Shown here: positions 46,062-54,727 of the stretch, one piece after another
Numbering within the stretch: the first letter of the stretch is position 1
How the letters are laid out: each line of letters opens with the position of its first letter
Made by a program: the position numbers and the translations under genes
Assembly (NCBI GenBank): GCA_023391095.1
Contig: JAEWBN010000013.1
Location: 62,001-126,000, forward strand
Length of the DNA stretch: 64,000 nt
DNA from: Pseudomonadota bacterium
GTDB lineage: Bacteria > Pseudomonadota > Alphaproteobacteria > Rhizobiales > Devosiaceae
Direction: 5' to 3'
The notes under the pieces: model-generated
The model's database searches: none
What the model was told of the DNA's origin: nothing
Seen by the model: only the letters and a program-made list of their open reading frames with translations

Positions 46062-47468
46062 CTAGTGCCCCAATGCCTTGACGATGTCCTCGGTCACCTT
46101 CTTGGCGTCGCCAAAGAGCATCATCGTGTTGTCGCGGAAGAACAGCTCGTTCTGCACGCCGGCATAGCCGGCGGCCATGCCGCGCTTGATGAAGAGCACG
46201 GTGCCGGCATCCTCCACGTTCAGAACCGGCATGCCATAGATGGGCGAGGTCTTGTCGGTCTTGGCGGCCGGGTTGGTCACGTCATTGGCGCCGATGACAA
46301 AGGCCACGTCGGACTGGGCGAATTCGGAATTGATATCCTCCAGCTCGAACACTTCGTCATAGGGCACATTGGCCTCGGCCAGGAGCACGTTCATATGCCC
46401 GGGCATGCGGCCGGCCACCGGATGGATGGCATATTTGACCTCGACGCCGGCGGCCTTGAGCATGTCGGCCATTTCGCGCAGGGCATGCTGGGCCTGTGCG
46501 ACGGCCATGCCATAGCCGGGCACGATGATGACCTTGCCGGCATTCTTCATCAGGAAGGCCGCGTCGTCCGCCGCGCCCTGCTTGACCGGGCGGTCGTCTT
46601 CCGCGCCGCCGGAAGCAGCCCCGGATTCGGCGCCGAAGCCGCCCAGGATCACGGAGATGAAGCTGCGGTTCATCGCCTTGCACATGATGTAGGAGAGGAT
46701 CGCGCCCGAGGAACCCACGAGGGCGCCGGTGATGATGAGGGCGGTATTGCCCAGGGTGAAGCCGATCCCGGCGGCCGCCCAGCCCGAATAGGAGTTGAGC
46801 ATGGACACCACGACGGGCATGTCCGCGCCGCCAATGGGGATGATCATCAGCCCACCCAGGATCAGCGCCAGGACGGTGATGATCCAGAACAGGGTCGGAT
46901 CGCCGGTGGTGGCAAAGATCCAGACCAGCGCCACGATGGCGACGCCGAAGGCGATGTGGATCAGGTGCCGGGCCGGCAGGATGATCGGCTTGCCGCTCAT
47001 ATTGCCGTTGAGTTTGGCAAAGGCGATGACCGAGCCGGTAAAGGTGAAGGCGCCCACGGCGGTGCCGATCGACATTTCGATCAGCGCCTGGAGGTGGATA
47101 TGCCCGTTTTCGCCAATGCCAAAGGCTTCGGGCGCATAAAGGGCAGCCGCCGCCACGAACACAGCGGCCAGACCCACCAGCGAGTGGAAGGCGGCAACCA
47201 GCTGGGGCATGTCCGTCATCTTGACGGTGCGGGCCATATAGGCGCCGATGCCGCCACCAATGCCCAGGCCGCCGATGATCAGGGCCCAGCTGACCCAGTC
47301 GGTCGGCGCGGCCACGGCCAGCGTGGTGACGATGGCGATGGTCATGCCGACCATGCCGAATGTATTGCCCTGGCGGGCGGATCTGGGGCTCGACAGGCCG
47401 CGCAGGGCCAGAATGAAGAGGACGCCCGAAACCAGATAAAGAAGGGCGGCGATATTGGCGTTGATCAT
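46062..47468 (-). CDS. pntB: NAD(P) transhydrogenase subunit beta
   Basis: Protein of 468 residues that holds most of the proton channel (about nine helices, 1-260) and the NADP-binding domain III (about 290-468, with VIIVPGYGMAVAQAQHALREM and VLLAEANVPYDEV). It couples proton re-entry to hydride transfer from NADH to NADP, supplying NADPH. The start lies seven bases after the pntAb stop, in a pntAa-pntAb-pntB operon. Confidence 0.95.
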   Translation of the reverse strand: MINANIAALLYLVSGVLFILALRGLSSPRSARQGNTFGMVGMTIAIVTTLAVAAPTDWVSWALIIGGLGIGGGIGAYMARTVKMTDMPQLVAAFHSLVGLAAVFVAAAALYAPEAFGIGENGHIHLQALIEMSIGTAVGAFTFTGSVIAFAKLNGNMSGKPIILPARHLIHIAFGVAIVALVWIFATTGDPTLFWIITVLALILGGLMIIPIGGADMPVVVSMLNSYSGWAAAGIGFTLGNTALIITGALVGSSGAILSYIMCKAMNRSFISVILGGFGAESGAASGGAEDDRPVKQGAADDAAFLMKNAGKVIIVPGYGMAVAQAQHALREMADMLKAAGVEVKYAIHPVAGRMPGHMNVLLAEANVPYDEVFELEDINSEFAQSDVAFVIGANDVTNPAAKTDKTSPIYGMPVLNVEDAGTVLFIKRGMAAGYAGVQNELFFRDNTMMLFGDAKKVTEDIVKALGH

Positions 47469-47475
47469 TTTCCGA

Positions 47476-47784
47476 TCAGCCCTTCTTCTTGTACATGGCC
47501 AGCATGCGCTGGGTCACGAGGAAGCCGCCGAAGATGTTGACGGAGGCAAAGACCAGGGCGATGAAGCCGAAGAGCTTGCTGACCCAGCCGGTGTCGTTGA
47601 CCATGCTGACGCCAACCGCCAGAAGCGCGCCCACCACGATCACCGAGGAGATGGCGTTGGTCACGCTCATCAGCGGCGTGTGCAGGGCCGGGGTGACGCT
47701 CCAGACCACGAAGTAACCCACGAAGATCGCCAAGACGAAAATGGCGAGCCGGAAGGTGAAGGGGTCGATTGCGGACATATCCAT
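47476..47784 (-). CDS. pntAb: NAD(P) transhydrogenase subunit alpha, membrane part
   Basis: A 102-residue protein with three to four membrane helices; the conserved stretch VVWSVTPALHTPLMSVTNAISSVIVVGAL is the alpha-2 signature. In Escherichia coli this segment is the C-terminal end of PntA; in alphaproteobacteria it is a separate gene, as here. Only one base separates it from the end of pntAa and seven from pntB. Confidence 0.95.
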   Translation of the reverse strand: MDMSAIDPFTFRLAIFVLAIFVGYFVVWSVTPALHTPLMSVTNAISSVIVVGALLAVGVSMVNDTGWVSKLFGFIALVFASVNIFGGFLVTQRMLAMYKKKG

Positions 47785-47785
47785 C

Positions 47786-49270
47786 TTAGAGGCCTTCCTT
47801 CTTGGCAGCGGGCTTTTTCGCGGCAGGCTTTTTGGGCGCCGCCACGGCGGCAGCGGTGTCGATCAGCGCCTCGGCCTTCTTGGTGGCGGCGCGCTTGCGC
47901 GGGCTCGGCGGCGGCTCGGCCGCGTCGGGAATGGATTGCTCGACGCCCGGCGACGCCTTTTTGGGCGTGTCGGCCATGGCGGGGACTTCCGCCTTCTTGG
48001 TCGCCGCCTTTTTGGCCACGGAACGCGTCGCCGGCTTTGCCGCGGCGCCGGCCTTGGCTGGTGCAGGCTTTGCTTCAAGCGTGCGCGTCGGGGTCGTTTG
48101 GGCGGCCGGTTCTGCCACCGGACTTGCCGCGGGAGCGGCCGGAGCCTGGAAATTGGGGTGGACGACCGCGCCATCGCGCGTCAGCACGGTGGCCTTGACC
48201 AGTTCGTCGTCCCAGTTGATGGCGAGCTTTTTCTCTTTCTTGTCGACCAGCGTGTCGATGAAGGAGAGCAGGTTGCGCGCATAAAGCTGGCTGGCCGTGG
48301 TGGGGATGCGGCCCTGCACATTGGTGAAGCCGATGATCTTGACCCCGTTATGCTCGACGATGCGGCCGGGCTGGGTCAGTTCCACATTGCCGCCGCGCTC
48401 GGCGGCGAGATCGACGATGACCGAACCGGCGGCCATGGATTCCACCATTTCGCGGGTGATCAGGCGCGGCGCAGGCCGGCCGGGGATCAGCGCCGTGGTG
48501 ATGACGATGTCCTGCTTGGCGATATGCTGGGCGGTGAGCTCGGCCTGCTTGGCCTGGTATTCGGCGCTCATCTGCTTGGCATAGCCGCCGGCCGTTTCGG
48601 CCTGCTTGAACTCGTCATCCTCGACGGCAATGAACTTGCCGCCCAGCGATTCCACCTGTTCCTTAGCCGCTGGCCGCACGTCGGTGGCCGATACCACGGC
48701 GCCCAGGCGCTTGGCCGTGGCGATGGCCTGCAGCCCGGCAACGCCGGCGCCCATCACGAAGGCCTTGGCCGGACGCACGGTGCCCGCCGCGGTCATCATC
48801 ATCGGCATGGCGCGGTCAAAAACCGCCGCCGCCTCGATCACCGCCTGGTAGCCGGCGAGATTGGCCTGGGAGGAGAGAATGTCCATGACCTGCGCGCGGG
48901 TGATGCGCGGCATCAGTTCCATGGAAACGGCAGCGACCCCGGTCCGGGCGAGGGCGGCAATGTCGGCCTCGTTGCCATAGGGGTCGAGGGCGCCGATCAG
49001 GAGCGCCCCGGGGGCGATGCCGGCAAGGTCGGCAGCCGCGGGACGGCGGACGCAGAGCACGATATCGGCGCCCGCAACCGTCGCGGCCAGGGAGGGGGCG
49101 ACGCTGGCCCCGGCCTCGATGAACTGGCTGTCGGCAATGCGCGAGGCCAGCCCCGCGCCTTGTTCAACAGTGACTTCGGCGCCCAGCCCGATGAATTTGG
49201 CGACGGTCTCCGGGGTCGCCGCGACGCGGCTTTCCCCATCGAACCGCTCGCGCAAGACGGCGATCTTCAT
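47786..49270 (-). CDS. pntAa: NAD(P) transhydrogenase subunit alpha, NAD-binding part, with a basic C-terminal tail
   Basis: Soluble NAD-binding domain I, 494 residues. Residues 1-375 follow the family: ESRVAATPETVAKF at the start, GAGVAGLQAIATAKRLGA as the nucleotide loop, and the mobile-loop region near 230. Residues 376-494 are an extra 119-residue tail made of Ala, Pro, Lys and Thr, ending KKPAAKKPAAKK, resembling histone-H1-like tails. Typical alphaproteobacterial PntAa proteins end near 370-390. The tail may tether the soluble domain or bind nucleic acid; this is speculation. Confidence 0.93.
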   Translation of the reverse strand: MKIAVLRERFDGESRVAATPETVAKFIGLGAEVTVEQGAGLASRIADSQFIEAGASVAPSLAATVAGADIVLCVRRPAAADLAGIAPGALLIGALDPYGNEADIAALARTGVAAVSMELMPRITRAQVMDILSSQANLAGYQAVIEAAAVFDRAMPMMMTAAGTVRPAKAFVMGAGVAGLQAIATAKRLGAVVSATDVRPAAKEQVESLGGKFIAVEDDEFKQAETAGGYAKQMSAEYQAKQAELTAQHIAKQDIVITTALIPGRPAPRLITREMVESMAAGSVIVDLAAERGGNVELTQPGRIVEHNGVKIIGFTNVQGRIPTTASQLYARNLLSFIDTLVDKKEKKLAINWDDELVKATVLTRDGAVVHPNFQAPAAPAASPVAEPAAQTTPTRTLEAKPAPAKAGAAAKPATRSVAKKAATKKAEVPAMADTPKKASPGVEQSIPDAAEPPPSPRKRAATKKAEALIDTAAAVAAPKKPAAKKPAAKKEGL

Positions 49271-49336
49271 GGAAACTCTCCTACCCGCCTGCCCCCGGGC
49301 AGGCTCGTTTCAATGCGCCTGCTCTATCGTGTCCGC

Positions 49337-49501
49337 TTAGGGGATGATCAGGAAGTAAAGGATCACCAGCAGCGCCGCGATGGAGTAGATGGACCACTTC
49401 ACCAGCCACACAAAGCCCTTATAGGTCTTTTCGTGTTCGGCATAATCCATGGCGGATTCCAGTACCGGAGCGGGATGCGGTTCGGCGGTGTTTTTGGCCA
49501 T
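49337..49501 (-). CDS. aa3-type cytochrome c oxidase subunit IV
   Basis: A 54-residue protein with a soluble start and a single membrane helix near residues 33-52. AMDYAEHEKTYKGFVWLVKW is the diagnostic segment of bacterial aa3 oxidase subunit IV, a small accessory polypeptide of the terminal oxidase. GAGG precedes the ATG. It sits upstream of pntAa on the same strand with a 66-base gap; from memory this pairing recurs in alphaproteobacteria, linking two proton-translocating respiratory functions. Confidence 0.88.
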   Translation of the reverse strand: MAKNTAEPHPAPVLESAMDYAEHEKTYKGFVWLVKWSIYSIAALLVILYFLIIP

Positions 49502-49552
49502 CAGGTCCTCGAAAGTATAGTCGTCTAAAGGTGTTAGTCCGAAAGTCTCGCT

Positions 49553-51355
49553 TTACGGCGAGGTGGCTTCCAGCTCGTCGATCAGCCCTTCGATCATCGA
49601 GAGGCCAAGCGACCAGAACTGGGGGTCTTTCGCATCCAGCCCGAAGGGGGCCAGAAGTTCGGAATGATGCTTGCTGCCCCCTGCCTTGAGAAGCTCGAAA
49701 TAGCGCTCCGCAAAGCCTTCGCTGGATTTCTCATACTGCGCATAGAGCGAGTTCACAAGGCAGTCGCCGAAGGCATAGGCATAGACATAGAAGGGCGAGT
49801 GGATGAAGTGCGGGATATAGGTCCAGAACACCTCGTAGCCCTCGTTGGCGACGATGCCGTCGCCCAGCGATTGTGACTGCACTTCAAGCCACATCTGGTT
49901 GATTTCCTCGGCCCGCAATTCGCCATTGCGGCGGGCCGTGTGGACCTTGCGCTCGAATGTATAGAAGGCGATCTGGCGCACCACCGTATTGAGCATGTCC
50001 TCGACCTTGGAGGAGAGGAGCGCAAAGCGCTGCTTCGGATCCGTGGTCTTGTCGAGCAGGGCGCGGAAGGTCAGCATTTCGCCAAAGACCGAGGCCGTCT
50101 CGGCCAGGGTCAGCGGCGTGTTGGAAAGGATCGGGCCCTGCTCGGCCGCCAGCCGCTGGTGCACGCCATGGCCCAGTTCATGGGCCAGCGTCATGATATC
50201 GCGGGTGCGGCCGAGATAGTTGAGCATCAGGTAGGGATGGGCGCTGGGCACGGTGGGATGGGCAAAGGCGCCCGAGCGCTTGCCATTGCCGGCCGGCGCG
50301 TCGATCCAGCCCGAATTGAAGAAGGGACGGGCATATTCGGCAAGGTCGGGCGAGAAGCGCCCATAGGCGTCCATGACCGTCGAAACGGCGCTGTCCCAGT
50401 CCCAGATGCGTTCGTCGCTGGTCGGCAGCGGCGCATTGCGGTCCCAGGCGTTGAGCTTGTCCTTTCCGAACCACTTGGCCTTCATCTTGTAGTAGCGGTG
50501 GGACAGGCGCGGATAGGCCTCGTGCACGGCCTTCTGCAAGGCATCGACCACTTCGCGCTCGATCGAGTTTGCCATGTGGCGGCTGTCGGCAATGTCCTCG
50601 TAGCCGCGCCAGCGGTCGGAGATTTCCTTGTCCTTGGCCAAGACATTGGTGATGTGCGTGAAGAGCCGCAGATTGTCCTTGAAGGTCCTGGCCAGCGCGT
50701 GGAACGCCGCTTCGCGCTTGGCGCCATCGGGCTCGGAGAGCTGGTGCAACGTGGTCTCGAGGTCCATTTCCTCGCCGGCCACGTCGAATTTGAGGCTCGA
50801 CAGGGTCTCGTCATAAAGCCGGTTCCAGGCCGAGAACGAGGTGACGGACTTGTCCTGGAACAGTTCCTCAAGCTTGTCGTCGAGCTGGTGCGGCTTGGCC
50901 TTGCGCAGGTCGGCAAACCAGACCTTGTAGCGCGCCAGTTCCGGATCGGCCGCAAAGGCGGCTTCGAGATCGGCATCCTCGATGCGGTTGAGCTCGAGGG
51001 TGAAAAACAGCGTCTTGGTCGAAAGCGTGGTCAGCGCCTCGTTGATGTCGCCCATGAATTTGGCGCGATCCGGGTCGGTGGTGTTCTGCGCATATTGCAG
51101 GAAGGCAAACGAGCCGATGCGGCCGGCGACGTCCTCAAGCGCTTCGCTGTCCTTGATCGCCGCGACCAGCTTGCCGGCCTTGGTCAGCTCCGCCAGCTTG
51201 CCCTTGTAGTCGATTTCGAACTTTGCGGCCCGCGCCTTGGCGTCATCCATGGCGGCCTTGAACTCGGCGCTGTCCTGGCCCGGATAAAGATCGTTGAGAT
51301 CCCAGACCGGCAGGTTGCCGAACTGATTGTGGCCCTTCTGAGCTGGTGCAGACAT
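49553..51355 (-). CDS. pepF: M3 family oligoendopeptidase (PepF type)
   Basis: Cytosolic zinc metallopeptidase of 600 residues that degrades oligopeptides. The zinc site is H392-E393-x-x-H396 in LAHELGHGVHQ, with the third ligand E419 in LAETASVFGE; the substrate-binding region near the C-terminus reads FIHSPFYVYAYAFG. Length matches the pepF/M3 clade. It may finish the breakdown of peptides taken up by importers such as the one at the start of the window, which is inference. Confidence 0.92.
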   Translation of the reverse strand: MSAPAQKGHNQFGNLPVWDLNDLYPGQDSAEFKAAMDDAKARAAKFEIDYKGKLAELTKAGKLVAAIKDSEALEDVAGRIGSFAFLQYAQNTTDPDRAKFMGDINEALTTLSTKTLFFTLELNRIEDADLEAAFAADPELARYKVWFADLRKAKPHQLDDKLEELFQDKSVTSFSAWNRLYDETLSSLKFDVAGEEMDLETTLHQLSEPDGAKREAAFHALARTFKDNLRLFTHITNVLAKDKEISDRWRGYEDIADSRHMANSIEREVVDALQKAVHEAYPRLSHRYYKMKAKWFGKDKLNAWDRNAPLPTSDERIWDWDSAVSTVMDAYGRFSPDLAEYARPFFNSGWIDAPAGNGKRSGAFAHPTVPSAHPYLMLNYLGRTRDIMTLAHELGHGVHQRLAAEQGPILSNTPLTLAETASVFGEMLTFRALLDKTTDPKQRFALLSSKVEDMLNTVVRQIAFYTFERKVHTARRNGELRAEEINQMWLEVQSQSLGDGIVANEGYEVFWTYIPHFIHSPFYVYAYAFGDCLVNSLYAQYEKSSEGFAERYFELLKAGGSKHHSELLAPFGLDAKDPQFWSLGLSMIEGLIDELEATSP

Positions 51356-51455
51356 GGAACGCGACTCCCGATCACTGTTTCGGGGCGGACCTTAGCCAGT
51401 GGCCGGATTGATGTGAAGGCGGTCCGGTGACGCGGTGTGGGAACCGCGCAGGTCC

Positions 51456-51588
51456 AAGGCCCCCTCACCCGGATTGCGATGCAATCCGACCTCTCCCCCG
51501 AGGGAGAGGTGTCGCTTCGCGACCCGAAGCCCTCTTCACCGCTCCCTTTGGGGAGAGGTCGACGCGCAGCGGCGGGTGAGGGGGCCTT
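51456..51588. repeat. Composite palindromic repeat with 16-base inverted ends
   Basis: AAGGCCCCCTCACCCG (51456-51471) is the exact inverse of CGGGTGAGGGGGCCTT (51573-51588). Between them lie two hairpins of the CTCTCCC-GGGAGAGG family (51491-51512 and 51540-51558). Located after the pepF promoter side and before the end of the TauE gene; the whole block could fold into one cruciform. Confidence 0.75.
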
Positions 51589-51601
51589 TCGGCAAGCCGA
51601 T

Positions 51602-52360
51602 CTACGCCGCCAAAATCCCCGCGACCCCGTCCCAGACCAGCTTCAGCGCCAGGAGGAACACCAGCCAATAGGCGATCTGGTAGAAGAGCTTGGCCGAGAT
51701 GCGGCGCACCAGATAGACGCCGACAAGGACGCCGATCATGCCCACGGGCGCCAGCGCCGCGGCCAGCGTCAGGTTGGCGACGTTGAGCTGGCCCAGGAAA
51801 TAGTAGGGCACCAGCTTGGACGTGTTGACGATGGCAAAGAAGAAGGCGCTGGTGCCGGCATACACGGCCGGGCTCATGCGCCGGGGCAGGGTATAGATCT
51901 GGTAGGGCGGGCCGCCCGTATGGGAAATGAAGCTGGTGAAGCCGGCAATCGAGCCCCAGAACACGCCCCAGGGCTTGGAGGGCGGCAGTCCCTCGAGCTT
52001 CTTGCGCCAGGGAATGATGGCGTCGAGCACGAAGAGCAGGGTGACCACGCCCACCATCAGCAGCACGACAGCATCGCTTACCACGGCCCAAAGCAGCCAT
52101 CCGGCAATCGTGCCGATGGCGGCGCCGGGCAGCATGATCTTGAGGATGCTCCAGTCGCATTCCTTGCGATACATCCAGATGGCCACCGCATCCATGCACA
52201 AGAGCACCGGCAGCATCATGCCGGCGGCGTCGCGGGGCGACATGACCAGCGCCAGAAGCGGCACGCCGACGACGCCAAGGCCACCAAGCAGCCCCGCCTT
52301 GCTCAGGCCGACAATCAGCACCGCGATCACGGCCACTGTCACGAAAATGGGATCAAACAT
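51602..52360 (-). CDS. TauE/SafE family anion permease
   Basis: Membrane protein of 252 residues with about eight helices in two similar halves. VGLSKAGLLGGLGVVGVPLLAL near the N-terminus and GFTSFISHTGGPPYQIYTLP in the second half are the family's two signature stretches. TauE/SafE proteins move small sulfonates, sulfite or organic acids. No sulfur-metabolism gene is nearby to narrow this. The last codons border the palindromic repeat at 51456-51588. Confidence 0.87.
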   Translation of the reverse strand: MFDPIFVTVAVIAVLIVGLSKAGLLGGLGVVGVPLLALVMSPRDAAGMMLPVLLCMDAVAIWMYRKECDWSILKIMLPGAAIGTIAGWLLWAVVSDAVVLLMVGVVTLLFVLDAIIPWRKKLEGLPPSKPWGVFWGSIAGFTSFISHTGGPPYQIYTLPRRMSPAVYAGTSAFFFAIVNTSKLVPYYFLGQLNVANLTLAAALAPVGMIGVLVGVYLVRRISAKLFYQIAYWLVFLLALKLVWDGVAGILAA

Positions 52361-52443
52361 GGATCAGCTCGTTGCGGAAGCCGCAGGCCAATGGTCCCGC
52401 GCCCGCTGAAAATGGGATGGGGGTGCTTCGAGGAGGGGCACGT

Positions 52444-52466
52444 AAAAACCCCCGCCGAAGCGGGGG
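52444..52466 (-). terminator. Rho-independent terminator after trcR
   Basis: CCCCCGC-CGAA-GCGGGGG (52449-52466), read on the minus strand, is followed by five T (52448-52444). It lies nine bases after the trcR stop. Confidence 0.88.
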
Positions 52467-52475
52467 CTGGATCTT

Positions 52476-53213
52476 CTATTCTTCGTCCGAGGTGTCGGAC
52501 TTGAGCGACTTGAGCTTGGCGAAAACCGAATCGGCGTCGATTTCGTCGGCTTCGTGCTGGGTGCGCTGCACGCCTTCCTCGCCGTCGTAGGCGTCTTCGG
52601 CCTCGCCATGGGCACGGCCACCGGCGCGGGCGAGGGCTTCCTCGGCGGTGAGCAGGGTGGTGCCTTCGCTGATCTCGCCCTGCACCGGCGCATCCTTGGA
52701 CGCGCGCTTGACTTCAAGGTCGAGGTCGATCTGGCTGCACAGGCCCAGCGTCACCGGGTCCATGGCGGTCAGGTTGGCGGCGTTCCAGTGGGTGTTTTCG
52801 CGCACCGAATCGATGGTCGACTTGGTGGTGCCGACCAGACGCATGATCTGGGCGTCCTTGAGCTCGGGATGGTTGCGCACCAGCCACTTGATCGCATTGG
52901 GGCGCTCGTTGCGGCGGGAGATCGGGGTGTAGCGCGGACCCTTGCGCTTGACGGCCGCGACGCGAACCTTCGGCTCGGAGATCTTCATCCGGTAATTGGA
53001 ATCGGCCTCGGCCTTTTCGATTTCCTCGCGGGTCAGCTGGCCGTTCTGGATCGGGTTGACGCCCATGATGCCGGAGGCCACGTCACCGTCGGCAATGCCC
53101 TGGACTTCCAGCGGATGCAGCGTGCAGAAGGCGGCGATCTGCTCGAAGGACAGGGCAGTATTGTCCACGAGCCAGACGGCGGTTGCCTTGGGCATCAAAA
53201 GAGATGGGGACAT
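52476..53213 (-). CDS. trcR: Cell-cycle transcriptional regulator TrcR (DUF1013)
   Basis: Protein of 245 residues. The DUF1013 core is clear: AVWLVDNTALSFEQIAAFC, then RNERPNAIKWLVRNHPELKD and RLVGTTKSTIDSVRENTHWN, a helix-turn-helix-like stretch. The C-terminal 60 residues are acidic and low-complexity. The family is conserved in alphaproteobacteria and named as an essential cell-cycle regulator. ATG 53213 has AGGAG ten bases upstream; the frame is open to 53435. A promoter with good spacing (53297-53325) lies upstream and a terminator follows. Confidence 0.9.
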   Translation of the reverse strand: MSPSLLMPKATAVWLVDNTALSFEQIAAFCTLHPLEVQGIADGDVASGIMGVNPIQNGQLTREEIEKAEADSNYRMKISEPKVRVAAVKRKGPRYTPISRRNERPNAIKWLVRNHPELKDAQIMRLVGTTKSTIDSVRENTHWNAANLTAMDPVTLGLCSQIDLDLEVKRASKDAPVQGEISEGTTLLTAEEALARAGGRAHGEAEDAYDGEEGVQRTQHEADEIDADSVFAKLKSLKSDTSDEE

Positions 53214-53296
53214 GGGCAAATAACTCCTGCTGGCGCGGCCGGTTTTCCTCCGGACCGCTCCGCCTCTTGTTCGAGAATGAGGGGGAACTGACGCTC

Positions 53297-53325
53297 TATA
53301 TAGGGAAAATGCCACCAATCCGCAA
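53297..53325 (-). promoter_or_regulatory. Promoter of trcR
   Basis: On the minus strand TTGCGG (53325-53320) and TATATA (53302-53297) are 17 bases apart, placing the start near 53290. GTTAACCG, resembling a CtrA half-site (TTAACC), sits just upstream of the -35. The -35 lies only three bases from the stop of the preceding quinone oxidoreductase gene. Confidence 0.6.
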
Positions 53326-53328
53326 CGG

Positions 53329-54351
53329 TTAACTGTTTGCCTGTCCCCGTCCGAATGCGGTGAGCAGGACGAGTTTGCCGGTATGGCGCCGGCTCTCCAT
53401 CGTCCGATGCGCTGCGGCTGCCTCGGCCAGCGCAAATGTCGTCACGCCGGGCCGCACCCAGTCCGGCCGGGAGAGCGCTGGCAGGAAATGGGTAGCGATG
53501 TGTTGGGCAATAGCCGCTTTGGTCGCCGCCGTCTGCGGCCGCAGGGTGGACCCCGAAAGCGTGAGGTCCTTGGCCATGATCTGGCGCAGCGGCACTTGTG
53601 CATTGCCGCCTTCCAGCGTCGACACCTGAACGATATGGCCCCCGCGCGCCGAAGCCGCCACGTTGACCGCCGCCATGTCGCCGCCAACAATGTCGAGCAC
53701 CCGGTCTGCGCCCCTGCCTTCGGTGATCGCCATCACCCGCTCGACAATATCCTCATGGCTGCGGTTGATCACGGCCACGGCGCCAAGGCTCAGGCAATAG
53801 GGGGCCTTGGCCGCATCAGAAACCACGGCAATGGCCTTTGCACCAACAAGTGTCGCGATCTGGAGGGCTGCGCCCCCGATGCCGCCCGAGGCGCCATGCA
53901 CCAGCACGGTCATGCCCGATGCCAGTCCGGCGCGCATGACCAGCGTCTGGGTGACGGTGAACCAGGTTTCGGGCAGGGCGGCCGCCTGGGCAAAGGTCCA
54001 CCCATCGGGCACCGGCAGCACCTGGCCATGCGGCACCGCTACATAGTCGGCATAGCCCCCGCCATTGGTCAGCGCCATCACGCGCTCGCCCGGCGCCAGG
54101 CCGGTCACCCCGTCACCCAGCGCGACGATTTCGCCGGCAACTTCCAGCCCCGGCAGCGGCGAGGCACCCGGGGGCGGGTCGTAATGACCGCGTCTTTGCG
54201 CCAGGTCGGGACCGTTGATCCCTGCCGCCGCCACCTGGATCAGCACCTCGCCCGGACCCGGCTCGGGCATCGGAACGGTGCGGATGTCCAGCACATCGGG
54301 TTCCCCGGGCCGGGTAATTGCAACGGCATTCATGGATCGGGACAGGGTCAT
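53329..54351 (-). CDS. NAD(P)H quinone oxidoreductase, zinc-independent MDR family
   Basis: Medium-chain dehydrogenase/reductase of 340 residues. N-terminal GroES-like domain with AAAGINGPDLAQRRGHYDPP, then the Rossmann motif HGASGGIGGAALQIA. The catalytic-zinc cysteine and structural cysteine cluster are missing, so this belongs to the zeta-crystallin/quinone reductase branch (PIG3-like). It reduces quinones with NADPH. The frame is open to 54660, but ATG 54351 (or ATG 54333) fits the family. It precedes trcR on the same strand. Confidence 0.87.
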   Translation of the reverse strand: MTLSRSMNAVAITRPGEPDVLDIRTVPMPEPGPGEVLIQVAAAGINGPDLAQRRGHYDPPPGASPLPGLEVAGEIVALGDGVTGLAPGERVMALTNGGGYADYVAVPHGQVLPVPDGWTFAQAAALPETWFTVTQTLVMRAGLASGMTVLVHGASGGIGGAALQIATLVGAKAIAVVSDAAKAPYCLSLGAVAVINRSHEDIVERVMAITEGRGADRVLDIVGGDMAAVNVAASARGGHIVQVSTLEGGNAQVPLRQIMAKDLTLSGSTLRPQTAATKAAIAQHIATHFLPALSRPDWVRPGVTTFALAEAAAAHRTMESRRHTGKLVLLTAFGRGQANS

Positions 54352-54448
54352 TGTGCGTCTTTCTGTCGGGCTACATCTTGGGCGCGGCTCATTCCGCCCT
54401 GCGGATGGCTCGCCTATGATCGCGTCAGCATAACATTGGGGAACGCAA

Positions 54449-54634
54449 ATGATGGAAGAAGAAGACCGCAAGCGGCCAACCCAGCATGAGATCGGCATGG
54501 TGCTCGATGCCCTGTCCGTCGAGGAACTCAACGACCGCATTGGCCTTCTGGAAGGGGAGATCGCCCGCCTGCGCGCGGCCATCGCGGCCAAGGGCAGTTC
54601 CCGCAAGGCGGCGGAAGCTGCGTTCAAGTTCTGA
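54449..54634 (+). CDS. DUF1192 family protein
   Basis: A 61-residue protein: LDALSVEELNDRIGLLEGEI then ARLRAAIAAKGSSRKAAEAAF. The short coiled coil with SVEEL-x-x-RI and the C-terminal A-x-A-x-F pattern define DUF1192, found widely in alphaproteobacteria. Function unknown. Divergent from the quinone oxidoreductase and upstream of two small unknown genes and rcdA. Confidence 0.88.
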   Translation: MMEEEDRKRPTQHEIGMVLDALSVEELNDRIGLLEGEIARLRAAIAAKGSSRKAAEAAFKF

Positions 54635-54653
54635 GCCCCGCGGCCTGTTAGGC

Positions 54654-54668
54654 TTAACAAAAGGTTAC
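54654..54668. promoter_or_regulatory. Near-match to a CtrA box (TTAA-N7-TTAC)
   Basis: TTAA (54654-54657), seven bases, then TTAC (54665-54668): one mismatch to the full CtrA consensus. It lies 60 bases upstream of the small membrane-protein gene at 54728. Weak evidence alone; it gains weight from the perfect box at 55254. Confidence 0.25.
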
Positions 54669-54727
54669 GGCTTCTCGCGCGGCGACCTGCTCAGTAGAGA
54701 TACGCCAGGCCATTGGGGGAATTGCGG

